From: Dastarcus helophoroides
Lineage: Eukaryota; Arthropoda; Insecta; Coleoptera; Bothrideridae
Assembly: GCA_028583605.1 (NCBI GenBank)
Contig: CM053331.1
Location: 11,020,857 to 11,084,856 of the forward strand
Direction of reading: 5' to 3'
Length of the DNA: 64,000 bases
The position numbers and the translations under genes are program-made. Shown piece by piece: positions 45,347 through 57,219 of the stretch (positions within the stretch are counted from its first letter, which is position 1; each line of letters opens with the position of its first letter). Below the pieces are notes generated by a model. That model saw nothing but the letters and a program-made list of their open reading frames with translations, did not search any database and was not told the DNA's origin.

Positions 45347-46621
45347 GTGGCACCTAATTCTGGCATCCCCCCCCCACAGTAGCTGACACTTACAACTTTA
45401 AATGATAATTTTTAGATTTTAAGTTCGAGTCTGAAGTTGGTAACCACTTAAAATTTGTTGGCTTGTATCCCTATTAAAAATTTATGTTCGCAACGGTCCT
45501 GAGGTAAACCCATCATCTGTCAAAGTACACTTTAGCAATGATATGTCAATTGTCTTCTGAAATCTCTGCTTTTTTTTAAGTGTATTGTTATGGATTCCTA
45601 GATGTATATTGTTTTATATATACATATTTTATTAACATAAGTAAGTGTTGCTGTTCTTAGTCTTTTTATTTGAAGTACATTTTGTAATAAAATCGTTCAA
45701 ACCATTTCATCATTAAAATTTAAGCCTATAGAAGGGTGTCAGGTTTAGGATATCAATAAATGATCATTTTTCAATACCTGACAACAATGCCAGATACTCG
45801 TTCTATTAGCAATACCACCTTATTTATAAATGAAGTTGGTTTTGAGCCTTCTTTGACATAATTGTAATTGTACATATAATTTTAAATATTTTACTAGTTG
45901 TTTTCCAACAGCTGACATGACAGGCTTGTCAGCTACTGGTGTTCTTACTGTCAGGTATTGGATCTGCCTCTAGTTGCTTCTTTAAAACAATAGAAATATT
46001 ATTTAAAAACAAAGCAAGAAAGAAAAAGAACAAAAAGAGCAGGGGAAAGAAGATAGGAAACGAAAACGAGAAGAAAAAATCGAAATTTAAAAGCAGTCGT
46101 CGCTCGACTTGTACTAAAAATCAAATTTTGGAATTATCTTCTTCAGATTCCTCTATAGAAATAGCAAAGGAGTCTGAAAAAGAAACATATTTCCATAAAA
46201 AAAAACAATCGTCAAGCAAAAAATCTAAGAACCGATAACATCTAATGCGCGAGGCATGTCTAGGGTGCCAGAATTACTCAAATATGGCATTATTTTTAAA
46301 TGAAGTGTTTTTATTCGGTTTAATATAATAAAAATGTGTTATTTCAATGCTTGTTTCCTTTTGGCAACAGTGTCAGGTATTAGGTATTTTTTTGGGTCAC
46401 ATGAAATGGTGTGTTAGCTACTGGTATCGAATTTGGCGAGGTAATTCAGTTTTTTTTTTAGAAAGTGGTTCGAGCTGAAGCTCAGATTTTGCTTCTATAC
46501 TTCTACAAAACTTAAAATTACTACACTGGGACATTGATAACCTTTAATTTTTTATACTTTTGTATTTTACTTTAAATTATATATTTAAAATGTTGCTTAT
46601 AATATCTGGTATTGGTACCAC
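45347..46621 (+). mobile_element. pogo-like deletion derivative
   Basis: Ends GTGGCACCTAATTCTGGCA and, read inward from the right, GTGGTACCAATACCAGATA are imperfect TIRs with TA on both outer sides (45,345-45,346 and 46,622-46,623). Internal words GTCAGGTATTGG, GTAGCTGACAC and GTCAGCTACTGG recur along the element. One frame, 45,939-46,238 (99 codons), is Lys/Ser/Arg-rich with an SSSDSSIEIAKESEKE acidic segment. This could be the low-complexity C-terminal tail of a pogo/Tigger-type transposase, but no DDE or helix-turn-helix part remains. About 1,275 bp. Confidence 0.5.
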
Positions 46622-46841
46622 TATTTTAGGTCCGTTACTTTGACTCACTGTAAAATTGAACTTCAGTCTCAACATTTCAGGAAATATTTGGGAGGTAAAC
46701 ACCTTTTAACGCAAATATTTATATATAATAGGAGATATATTTCTATAATTTTTGGTTCGTTATTTTTGAAACGAAGTATTTTAAAGAAGGTAGAAAAATA
46801 TTATTTTTAAATTTTGGTTCTACCGTTCCCACCCTTCGTCT

Positions 46842-48340
46842 TGGCATACCAGTAGAGTGAGCCAGTTAGCTATGTACTTGAAAAACTGGAAATTCGAGAT
46901 CATTGCTGTCTCTCTAGGTACCACAAAACAGAGTTTAGAAAGGTTTTAAACTTTTGCATTTCCCATCCCAGGTGACTTATCCTTCTAATAGAAATAGGAC
47001 GCGAGATGTGGTTGGAAAAATTCGGAAAAATTATTTTTATTGTTTCTTGTTGAAATATTTCGTTCCAGGAAAAAAAAACGAATATCTTTACCGCCATAAT
47101 AATATACACTTAAATGTTTTGGTAATTCTCATATTTCTCGTGTAGGTATATCTAATATACAAAACATCTAAATTTTTATAAATTTCAGACAACTGACCGC
47201 AGTTTTTATATAGATATTTTAAATACGTATTTGCTCTAAAGGGTGTTTACCCCCAAAAATTTTTCTTCGACAAACCCCAAAAAAATTCAATAAAATAAGT
47301 TTTAGTATATAAAATATAGTGTTTTTTTTTCAAAATTTTGCTGTTATAATGACAATTTTTTGAACACTTAAGAACCTCAGAAAGGGGTAATTTACCCCCT
47401 TACGGAGGTGCAAAAGTTTAGAATTTTTTCGGTGTATAAAAAGAGATCGTAATGATCTAGAATTTTCCGATTTTTTAAGTAGATGACTCACTCTCTGGCA
47501 AGATAAGTTGGAGAGAGGGGAAGAGAGGTGACTGAAAAAGTTCAAAAAAATTAATTTCCTAATTCCTAGTTGAAATACTTTGTTTCAGATAAAAAACGAA
47601 TTAAAAATCATAGAAATACATCCTATTATATAAGTGTTTGACCTAAAAGGTGTTTACCCCCAAAATATTTTCCTTCACCAAAACCCAAATAAAAGTAAAA
47701 TTAATTTTGATGTATAAAATAACATTTATTTTTCAAAATTTAGCTGTTATAATGACTATTTTCTTGTTAATTAAATATTTCACAAGGGGTAATTTACCCC
47801 TATCAGGAGGGGTGGGGTTAAAAAAAATTGGTAAACTTTTCTTTTGGTGTATAGAGATAGTAGAGGGATCATAATAATCTCGAATTTTCCTGTTTTTCAA
47901 GTAGGTAGCTCACCCTCCTATAAGGGAAGGGTGGAGGGTGGGAATGAGGGGTCACTGAAAAAATCTTAAAAAATTATTTTTTTAGTTTCTCGTTAAAATA
48001 CTTCGCTTCAGAAAAAAAATAACACAAAAATCATAAGAATACATCCTATCATATACGTATTCGTGTAAGTGCTGTTTACCCCCCAAAAAAATATTTTTTG
48101 ACAAAATCCAAAAACAGGTAAAATTAGTTTTGGTGTATAAAATAACATATATATTTTTTGAAATTTTGCTGACGTAATTACCATTTTTATGATTAAAAAA
48201 CTTCTAAATGGGGTAGTTTGTCCCCATGAGGGGGGTGGGAAAATTTTGAAATTTTTTTTCTTTCATTTCTCGTCAAAACAAAACTTTTGGAAAAAGAAAC
48301 GACTCGAATATCATTTGTGGTATTCCAGAAACAGCAAAAT
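46842..48340 (+). repeat. satellite-like tandem repeat, unit about 407-422 bp
   Basis: TGTTTACCCCC-AAAA marks unit starts near 47,241, 47,648 and 48,070. Each unit continues with TAAAATTA/AAGTTTTGGTGTATAAAAT, TTTGCTG-TAAT, GGGGTAATTTACCCC, then a GTGTATA-GAGAT block and ATCTCGAATTTTCC. TTTTTCAAGTAGGTAGCTCA and a CATCCTAT-ATA end close the unit. The third unit is cut at about 48,330. Upstream, 46,842-46,918 is an inverted piece of the GATAATCTCGAATTTTCC region and 47,010-47,110 a direct piece, so the array edge is rearranged. The small frames within are not conserved between units and are not genes. Confidence 0.8.
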
Positions 48341-48555
48341 CTGCATTTTTCGCCTTAACTATGAGGGGGTAAAACTACCCTTAAAACCGTTTATCAGCCG
48401 ATAAAAAAAATACGTGTCTCTTAGATTTTGATCCTTTAAAACATATCCAAAAATTAGCAAAATTGGCGCCGGACACTTCGCGACCTTTCCTTGTTAGCAG
48501 TTAGAAGCACTCACCATTTGAGGAGTCCCTTCGTTCCGTTAGAGGAATATGAATA

Positions 48556-48806
48556 ATTTTTATGGTATACTTTTATTGGTCGGAAACATTATGTTTATTA
48601 ATTTTATTTAACATTTTTGTGACCAAATTTAATATTTAAATATTTAGTTATGAAAGCTGACAATATTCTGAAACATTTTTTTTTGAAATATGCCTATTGT
48701 CAATAAAAATTTAAATATTTTTAAACTTGGTCGCAGAAATGTTAAATAGGATTAATAAACAAAATGTTTTCAATCAATAAGAGTCTACCATGAACAATAC
48801 GTTTTT
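48556..48806. mobile_element. small foldback related to the hammerhead insertion
   Basis: The left arm starts ATGGTATACTTTTATTGGTC and the right arm, read inward, ATGGTAGACTCTTATTGATT. The mirror continues through AACATTATGTTTATTAAT, TTTAACATTTTTGTGACCAA and AATATTTAAATATT to near the centre. The outer 40-60 bases match the 27,650 end of the 624-bp hammerhead insertion (CATGGTAGACCCTTATTGAC), and the inner AAATATTTAAATTTTTAT matches its other end. No hammerhead core is present here. Confidence 0.7.
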
Positions 48807-48819
48807 TATTATTTTTCTT

Positions 48820-50480
48820 ACCTTTTTATGAATTTCGAGGTTTTGACGTTTATTTTGGAATTTCGAAATTAAAATTGAATTTCAAGAAGGTAAAAACTAG
48901 ATTAAACCTTTTTTTTTCTCTTGTTTAAAAATCTAAAAGGGTTTTATTTCCTTTTTAAAAACTTGAACTTATTTTTTAAATGTTAGGTTTTTCTCCTGTA
49001 ATTTGGACTTTTTTTTTAAATTTTAAACTATAAATAAGAAATCAAAATGTGAAATTTAAATTCGGAATTTTGAAATTAAAATCTTAATTTTGAAATTAAA
49101 GCAGTACACCTCTTTGGAGAAAATTCGAAAATTTTAATGGGAGAAGAAATTTGTAAACAAAATAGAATTTTTTTTAGAAAAATACAATTTTAAATTCTAG
49201 AAAATTAATATTTTTAAACAATGGGTAAACTATTTTAAAGTTAGGTAGGAAAGAAATCGAATTGTCTCATGTAAAAGTTTGTGAACAAAGTTAAAATTTT
49301 TAGAAGAAAAAAATATTGTAATCTAAAAATTTCGAGAAATAAATGGTTAAAATTAAAGTACAAATCTTGTTCCCTAAAACTAAGAAAGACCAAAAACTCA
49401 ACAAAGGTTGCTCTAACGTGTTTCGCGTTAGAGCAACTTTTGTGTGTTTTTTAATCTTTTTGGCTTCAGGGGACAAGATTTACATTTTAGTTTTTGAAGA
49501 TAACCAAGGGCCAGACCGTTTTACCAAAAAAAAAGGATTTTAAACTCAAAGTTCTGAAAAAACTAGTTGAGTATTTTAAATTTAGGTCAATATTTTGTAA
49601 AATAAAAAAGTGTGAAATATTTTATAAAAACCTAATTTTGAATTGTAAACTCGAAACAATCTAAAAAATATCCGAATTTAAAAAGAACATTTTTGCAATA
49701 AAAATTAAATTTTTGAGCAAACGTTAAAAATTAGGAGTTTACGGAATTGTCGAACACAAGTCATCATTTTAAGTTAACCCTTATTTAAAAATCTTAGAAT
49801 GAAATTAGTGCACTGCAATATCTATTATTATTATTTATTTTGGAAATACAGCTTTTTGACTTTACTACTTATCTTTTTCAAATCAAAATATCGAGACTGC
49901 AGAGAGAAAAAAAAAGTAAAAATTTGGGATTTTAGCTCTAACTAGAAAGCTCATGTGGCAAAAAATTCGAATTTGAAGATAAAACCTTAAAATGTCGATT
50001 GAATTTTAAGAATAATTTCGAAATATTGAGAAAAAGATTAAGAAGTTCAGAAAGGAAACGATTTCTTAGCTTAAAATGTCTATAAAAATTGTTGATGTTG
50101 GTCGAAATTTTGAAAGGAAAGTCAGAATGTAAGAAAAGAAGCAACAAGTTTAAATTTAAAAAAAAAAGGAAGCTTATGAAGAAGCAGAAATTTACAGAAA
50201 AACTGGAACTTTGCAAAACAGTTCTTATTTTTTAAAAGAATCTGTGCTTTTTAAGCTTCCATGGCGTCCAATGATGGCGAATTTGAGAAAACATTTTTTT
50301 TTTTTGAAATTTCAAAGTTCTGGCTGCACTTTTGATCATAAAGTCGAAATCATTAGGGATTTATAAAAAAAGTGTTTGAGCTTAAAATCAAAGTTTCAAT
50401 AAAAGTGTTTCTAATTTAGTTAAAATTTAAAATAAAATCAAAATTTTAAAACAAATTTAGAGTAGAAAGTACGAAAGTAA
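48820..50480 (+). repeat. AT-rich degenerate array, A-polarised, with TTAGAGCAACC palindrome
   Basis: Array words (AAATTTTGAAATTAAA, CGAAATTTTGAAAGG) fill the region. At 49,398-49,440 GGTTGCTCTAACG, GTTTC, CGTTAGAGCAACT form a palindrome of the TTAGAGCAACC family, followed by TGTGTTTTTTAATC and TTCAGGGGACAAGATTT as at 26.3, 42.4 and 59.7 kb. The minus frame at 49,938-50,216 is a composition by-product. Confidence 0.6.
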
Positions 50481-50639
50481 TAAAGTATGTTTAAGCTATC
50501 GATCGCTTTTCTACAGTAATTTACGATATCTAATTTCTAATTTAAATCAAAGACAAATTAAAACATTACAAACTTATTTATCAGTTTAATAAATTTTAAA
50601 ACTCTCCTTCATTTTGGAGAGTTTTTGCGTTAAGTTGTA

Positions 50640-52941
50640 GGGTAAAGTGCCCCAAATTAAACCATTTTTCAGAAAAATGCATGTAGATTTTCAAATGTAT
50701 GATTGTAATATTTTATACGCCGTTAAAATTTGAATTACACTTTTGAAAATCTACACTTTTGAAAATGAGCCCCCGGAATGTAATACTTCCGAAGTAAAAA
50801 AATATTTTTGAAAGGTTGCAGATGGTTCAATACAAGAAACTGGTTGTCAAATTTGAACCACTAGTTCCTCAAATCGAAGCTCCTATAAAAATTGTAAGTA
50901 GGTACTTTCGAAAGGCAGTTAAATAAAAATAGAAAAAACAGAAAAGGGTACAAACCTACAAACAATATACATATATGTTAAGAACAAAGAAAAAAAACAA
51001 TCATTGAAAAACAAAAAATAAACAAAAAGCTTAAGGTGTTTTACACACATGTCTGACAAATAAACTTCTTCTTAAACAAATTTACTTTTACGCATTTGCA
51101 ATGAAACCATGTTTTGCACTTCACACATTGAATCATATCCTGAACTTCTTCCTCCTCACATTCCTTACCAACGTTACTACTTCAGTCCGATTTTTTTTCA
51201 ATCTTTTGTAGGAACTAGTGAGTTCTGCTGCTTTCTGAATACCGAAAGCTTTGCTGCTTTTCTTTGAAGATGCAGCTTCGGCCCATTTAGATAATGGAGC
51301 AATTTCCAGTAAGCTGGCGAAGAATATTGATGTTGAGGTTTCTGATAAGATTTTGCCAACATCCATAGACAGAGGTGTTGAACAATTTCTGTTTTTATTT
51401 TTTTTAAGTGCTAATAAAATATCATCGTTAGGACTAAAGCCATTATTTGACCTATATTTGGTTCAAGCTTAACAACTACGGATGCAGCAAAATCCGAATC
51501 TTGAAAAACATATCTATCTAATGGCAATACTCCAGATGCCCCTAAATCCATTAATGGCATTTTCTATCGTTGCCGTTTTTCCATAAGCTTTATTTGATAA
51601 TGACTTGCTACTGTTATACTCTCTGCCCTGGATTAGCCTTTACCGTTTTTCCAATGCTTGGGTGTAATACACCTCCTTTGATTTGAAAAAAGAACGGTCA
51701 AATGGTTGCAGACGATGTGTCGTATGACCTGGCAACTCCATCATAACAATTCCATTTTCTCGTGCCAGTAACAGAGCATCTAAGTTTTTGCACAACATAC
51801 GACAGTGGTGTTTACACAGCGTTCTCCGCTTGCCACTGCTCCAGCAGCTTTACAAACTTTGGTGGTAATAACCCTTTGACATTTCTTCGCTACTGCTGAA
51901 AAACCGAACTCATGCATATTGAATAACAAGCTGGCATTAAAATTATATTTATCTACCAAGTTTTGCAACAAATCAAAAAATCGCACACGTTTTCTCTGTT
52001 AAATCCTTTAATTCTGTTTAGTAATGTAGATTCAGGTTGACCCGCAGACAAATTTTTATGTCTATTAATTTTATTTAAAATTTCTGCGACCCAGTTTAAA
52101 TTTATGTCTTGCCATAAATTTTTAGTACCATTTTTTCCATCAGTTTTTTTTTGTATTGAATTGGTGAGGAATTTCATGTTTTTGGGCTAATTGAAAAGCA
52201 AAACATGTTTTACAGTAAGTCGGAAAAGAGATTCTGAGTGTTTAATAATATGGCTCGATAACGAGTCTTCTAAAGTAGTATTGAAAATAGGGTTCTTGCC
52301 TAATACTTTGATAGTACCTTTGGCCACTTTGTTTGACTCTCGAATATGCTGAAGTAACGTCGATTTAGGTATTTCATAATCTTTACTGCATTTATTTAGA
52401 CCTTTTTTTCTTCTTTGTACGCTACTAGCGCTAGTTTCAAATCTACCGCCGACTATTTTCTCTAATTTCCTCCTTTTGACATCTGCAAAAAAGACCAGAC
52501 CACTTAAAAGCTCGTAAAGCAGATAAAAATTTCCTAATTTGGGGTTTAATTTAGGCAACCGTTTATGCTTCAAATTGGGAAACTCTCAATAAAATACATA
52601 TTGCAACCTCCCGTTTTTAAATGTGTAAATTTTAAATATTCGTAAGTAGTGTTACGTATGCCAAAAACTCTGGTAATTTAAGTGACAATTACAAAAATGT
52701 TTCTTTCTTTAAGAGAATATTAAAATTCTCTTAGAGATCTAGTTTTATGCGAAAATTGTCCACAACAAACATAGGCGGGAAATCGCTGAATTCTGACAGA
52801 TATTATTATAAAATTGCTGAGCTTACCTCATCTACACACATAGAGTCAGCTGTTTAACACAGGTAGCGCTAAGAGTTTAATAAGGTAAGAAAATTTAGGG
52901 TGTTCAATTTAGGAGGCGGTTAAATTTGGGGTACTTTACCC
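50640..52941 (-). mobile_element. pogo-type DNA transposon, full length with ends
   Basis: Both ends carry GGGTAAAGT(G/A)CCCCAAATT continuing to a 24-bp inverted repeat with two mismatches. TA duplications lie just outside (50,638-50,639 and 52,942-52,943). The 2.3-kb body holds a broken transposase on the minus strand. Subterminal AATTTAGGAGGCGGTTAAAT at the right is the motif seen in the relic at 14.3 kb. Inactive because of stops, shifts and an internal deletion. Confidence 0.9.
51041..52573 (-). pseudogene. pogo/Tigger-type transposase with C-terminal zinc motif
   Basis: N-terminal frame (128 codons from 52,573): a Pipsqueak/CENP-B-like helix-turn-helix with KDYEIPKSTLLQHIRESNKV, then LGKNPIFNTTLEDSLSSHII. 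The next frame has HKNLSAGQPESTLLNRIKGF and FDLLQNLVDKYNFNASLLFN. The first DDE block reads FNMHEFGFSAV, where the catalytic Asp of N-M-D-E is His, followed by KKCQRVITTKVCKAAGAVAS and GERCVNTTVVCC. The central DDE region with the second Asp appears deleted: LDALLLARENGIVMMELPGH and THRLQPFDRSFFKSKEV follow directly. C-terminal pieces are NKAYGKTATIENAINGFRGI, then DVGKILSETSTSIFFASLLE and a C-x2-C...WFHCKC...ICQTCV* zinc-finger-like end with stop at 51,041-51,043. It would act in the nucleus on the element's own ends; this copy cannot. Confidence 0.85.
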
Positions 52942-52943
52942 TA

Positions 52944-55850
52944 AAGGCAATTATTTATTTAAATTTGCAGGTAATAGCTAATATAAAACGAAAATAAAGT
53001 TAATATAATATCATATCACTTTATCACTAGGGTAGGTTTAATTACTGAATCACCACATGATTTTTAGCATACGACTTGGATATTTTTTAAGCTTACGGAA
53101 AGGCATTACATCATTGCATAAATACAAATATAATGCCATATTTTTTAGCACAGTCTACATACTTACATAAGAGCGTTAAGGTAGACTCGCCGACCACGTA
53201 ATGAAATGGCTCATATGGAAATATTCATTCCAGATTTGTTTACAATTCAAATATTTGGAGAGGAGCGACTAAATAAAAAATACTACTTATAGTAGCTTTC
53301 TTGTGATGTGATCAATAAAAGTGTTTAATTCCACACTGCATTATTATGAAATTTATAACAATATTCATGTTTGTTGTGCGAAATCCTCAGCGCGAGTGAG
53401 ACTCACACTTGATGAGTTTTTAAAAATTGTCGAGTTGGTATTATCGCTTTCCTAGAATAATTTTTGAATTATGAATAATATATCTCCCTAGATATAGAGA
53501 AAATCCTTCGAGGGTAAATAAATAATCAGCTTCGAGGATTATTAGTATAGAATACGAGTTCAAAGGATAATGAGCTTTGCGTAGAAATGTACAAGTCATG
53601 ATTAAATAAATTTGTTGAAGTGTCGTATCGCTAATAATAACAAAAGGGATTCTACCCATTTGCCTATAAATTTCATTTACGTTAATTACTCGCTAACTGT
53701 TTTAAGTGGAAGCGACTAACAGACACATTTATTATTAAACATGTTTCGCCTTCTCACCGCACACAGAATATATTAATAAAATCCAGGAGGAATTCTACTG
53801 TGAAGGTATAATTTCATAGAGAGGTTGTTTTATACATGAGAAGGGTCCAAACTCAACTTATAGGTGTGACGGTTCGGGCCCTTTTTGTCGGTGGTCGGTT
53901 AACCTATTTCGTTGCCTTTCGCCTTTATTAATGAACTTGATTAGAACCTTTATACACGTGGGGCGTCCAATTCATAGCTGCAATCGTGCACATTTTAACA
54001 TGATGGGCTCGTGTTGCTCATTTTGCAACCAGTTGTCAAGTTACGGCTTGTTAACACGCTGACAAACGACTTCAGCGCCACTTCGATTTGTAAATCGGCT
54101 AATTATGCATAATCAAGTCCATCTCGCTAATTGCAGATTAAAACGTCGAAGCTCAAAAGGATGTGGGGGCATGCGAGGGATTTACTGATTTGGCCCCAAT
54201 GATTGGCGTCACAATGAGATTTTACTCGCATTAGAACTTAAATGATGTAATTAATATTGATTATACTGCTTGGCAATATTTCATAACTTAATGCCGTTTG
54301 CTTTATTCGCGAATGTAAATGTCAATACGACGCCAATATCAAATAAAGCTTAACCGTAAGTCAAATAATTATATTAAAATAGTTATTTAGTTAATTTTAT
54401 GCTCAACAATGTTACAAACAGTAAATTTTATTGCAAATATAGTTATTACAAGATATGTAGACTATGTGATTCTCTACAAAAAAAGTATTTTCTTTTTCTT
54501 AGATAAAGACAAATAGATATTGTTAGACTAACAAGATTTGTAAGCTTGCTTCAAGGCCATCAAACGAGAACAAACCATAAAATAAAACATGTTTACTAAG
54601 CGGATTATAATATAATCTTTAAAACTAAACAACAAAAATTTTGTACATAGTACTTGAAAAACGTGTTTTCAATAGTTCGCAAGTAAATATAAATTCAATA
54701 TTTGAGCCCAAATCTTTAATCCACTTTTGACAATATTTAAACAATTTATACCTTCTCAAAAAATTAATAATATAAAATTTATCCAAATTAAGAGAAAATT
54801 TGAAAATGAAAATGAAAAAAGAGTTGCAATTTTCATAAACCAGTTGCTTTTTCTCAATCCACTTCCTCATTTACTTTAGAAGCCATTATGAGTCACTGCA
54901 CTAAATTAGAATTATACTTGGGATCATTTAATAATGACAGATTCGGGTAACTAGGACGAGCAACACGAACACTTGATCTACTAACTAGGACAAAATACCA
55001 TGTTCTTAATCGTCCTGGTTTAAGCAGCAAGTTGTCAAATGGACTTATTAAAACTTCCACAATTTGCAAGCCATCAAATCTGGATGCAGTGCAAAGGTCA
55101 GACAAACTCGCGCATATTCTCCAAATCGCCTTCCATTCAAGAAGGAGTATTAGGCGGAGTTGGTGGAAGTGAAGCGAACTTGATTACTTAATTTTAGCTT
55201 CAAAGACAATCTCGGAGATAATAGGAAAACACAAATACGTAAAATTGCTTTGGCGCTATACAAATCTCTTCAGCACCACTTTCTCGTTTCAATCGATCAA
55301 CCGAGAGGGTAAATGGGGCCTTCGATGAGCCCTGCTAATCTCGCGGATGAATTATTCAACTTCTCTTATATCTTAGTTCAGCTCAAAGCTCCACTTTAGC
55401 GTGCAGTTCTTACAGAAAGCATTTGTGATATTTTTAACTACAATTTCATGGAATTCTCCAATGTTTATTACTTCTCAACTTCAGTGTCGGTAAATATAGA
55501 AAATCGTGACAATTTCACAATACTTTTATTTATATTTGATGGTCAGTGGAAAAGTTTGGATTTTATATAATTTAGCCAAGGGCGAATCCGACTCACACAA
55601 TTAGGGTTCTGTTCCAATTACGACAGTGGACAGTAAATAGATCAAATTAATTATTTTGCATGGTAGACTGTCGTTGGTCGAATCAAATTAAACCATTTTT
55701 ATTTGTGTATAAATTTGAAACATTATCCAAATTTTCTTGTGTTACAATTGAAAATTTAAAAAAAATTGCCTATTTTCAGATATACACACTTTTTTTCTAC
55801 AATCAATCCGGACATTTATGGAACTGACAACTGTGATGATAATTAGAGAA
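52944..55850. other. mostly unique sequence; possible conserved non-coding DNA
   Basis: No gene recognised; frames at 53,441-53,659, 54,625-54,870 and 54,893-55,105 (minus) are unassigned. From about 53,860 to 54,350 the sequence is non-repetitive and contains homeodomain/POU-like words (GGCTAATTATGCATAATCAA, CTAATTGCAGATTAAA). Another non-repetitive, GC-richer segment lies at about 55,110-55,400. At 53,738-53,765 the minus strand has GAGAAGGCGAAACATGTT, a possible trace of a hammerhead-like repeat. Confidence 0.4.
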
Positions 55851-55854
55851 CTTA

Positions 55855-56590
55855 ATCCTGACCGCTTTTTAGTCCAAAAATTTTCGGGATTAAATTTTTC
55901 TGATCCCGGGATTTTCGAAATTAACATCATTTAAAAAAATGTAAAATACACTGCACTGTAAAACGTTCAGTGCCAGTGCTCTCATTAAAATTGCTTGTTT
56001 ATCTTTTTTAATATAAAATACGTTTTATTCCAAGCAAGTACCAGAAATAAACCCATTGAGGCTGCTACGCATGGTTGAAATAAGACTTTTTTTTATTTTT
56101 AATTAAAAAGTTCGGTGATTGTTATTGTTGTTATGTTGTTATTTCTCAGACCACATTTTCGTAATTTAAATTACTATGTTCCTATTAACTTAGTTTCATT
56201 AATTTAATAGAAGTGTGACTGGTTAATATTATTTTTAAATAAATACTTTTTGCTTTATGTTAGCTACTCACTAGGGAGTTAAAAGAAAGCCGTCGGTTTA
56301 TGTTAAGAGAGAATGTTGTTAATTTTCACAGTTCATTTCCATAGTTGGTAATAGCCTTTTTCAATTTATAAAACTTTAAAGAGATGTCGAAAAAGAATTT
56401 TACATAAAGTTAGAAACAGAGGAAAATGCATTGATATTGGTTTAAATTTTGATTACGTTGATTGCTGTCTAAATTTTAATTTGTTAATTAAATAGCTGAC
56501 TTATAAAATGTTCCTTTCTTTTGTTCATAACCCTCAATACCCAAATAATCCCGGAATTGGCCAAATGTAATCCCGGAATTAGAAATAATG
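55855..56590. mobile_element. possible hAT-like MITE with ATCCCGG motifs
   Basis: CGGGATTAAAT and GATCCCGGGATTTTCG lie at 55,886-55,917, and inverted counterparts AATCCCGGAATTGG and AATCCCGGAATTAG at 56,547-56,582. Repeated ATCCCGGRATT in opposite orientation at two ends is typical of some hAT-type MITEs. Exact termini and TSD were not found. Confidence 0.4.
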
Positions 56591-56879
56591 ACTGATAATG
56601 CTGATAATGTCTCAGATAAAAAGCATTCATTCACAATTCGCAATGAGTCAATGAGTAATTCAGTTTATGAGGTCGCCTGGGATCGCACTAAAATATTCGA
56701 TTCTAGCAGCAATTACTGCGTTGCGTGAACTAGTGCTGGCTCCGAAAATATTCATCTAAATGAAATAACGTAAAAGATATATCTGATCTGCATTCTTGCA
56801 GTTTTCCGATAATTCAATATCAACTGGCCCTTTTAAAACCTAAATTTTACCTTTGAAGACCTAGGAGAACAGGAAGAAA

Positions 56880-57215
56880 GGCCTTTTCTGATACATATTG
56901 GGCTGCATCTTAGGACGATTCTACCGAAAATTATAAAAAAAATATTTTAGAATCTTTAAAGATAACTCTTTCAAATGATACCTCACACCGTCTATTAACT
57001 AAAATTCCATTTTTTAAATAACAAATTAATCCCTCATGTTATTATAAGATATATTTTCTTTTAATCGTTGTCTAGAGATGATTATATAGATCATCGAAAA
57101 CTAACGTGCAAAATTTCAAATTTTTACGTTACATAGTTTTCGAGGAAAACCTCTTTGCGGCAAACAAGGGAGTTTGATTATAAAAGTTCCGTTTTTTTCT
57201 TTTAGGGTACGGAAC
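56880..57215 (+). repeat. interspersed repeat with GTTCCG/CGGAAC hairpin end
   Basis: The end AAAGTTCCGTTTTTTTC, TTTTAGGGTACGGAACCTT forms a short stem (GTTCCGT/ACGGAAC) and closely resembles a repeat class common in insect genomes. Upstream CAAATGATACCTCACACCGT and AAAATTTCAAATTTTTACGT are compatible with the same unit. The 5' limit is uncertain. Confidence 0.5.
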
Positions 57216-57219
57216 CTTA

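Noticed and set aside
45939..46238. 99-codon Lys/Ser-rich frame as an expressed nuclear protein
   Set aside because: It lies wholly within an element with TIRs and TA flanks, starts without a credible upstream context, and is low-complexity. More likely a transposase tail remnant.
50600..50630. CTCTCC..GGAGAG hairpin followed by T-run as a transcription terminator
   Set aside because: Rho-independent terminators do not apply to an insect nuclear genome; chance hairpins are common in this composition.
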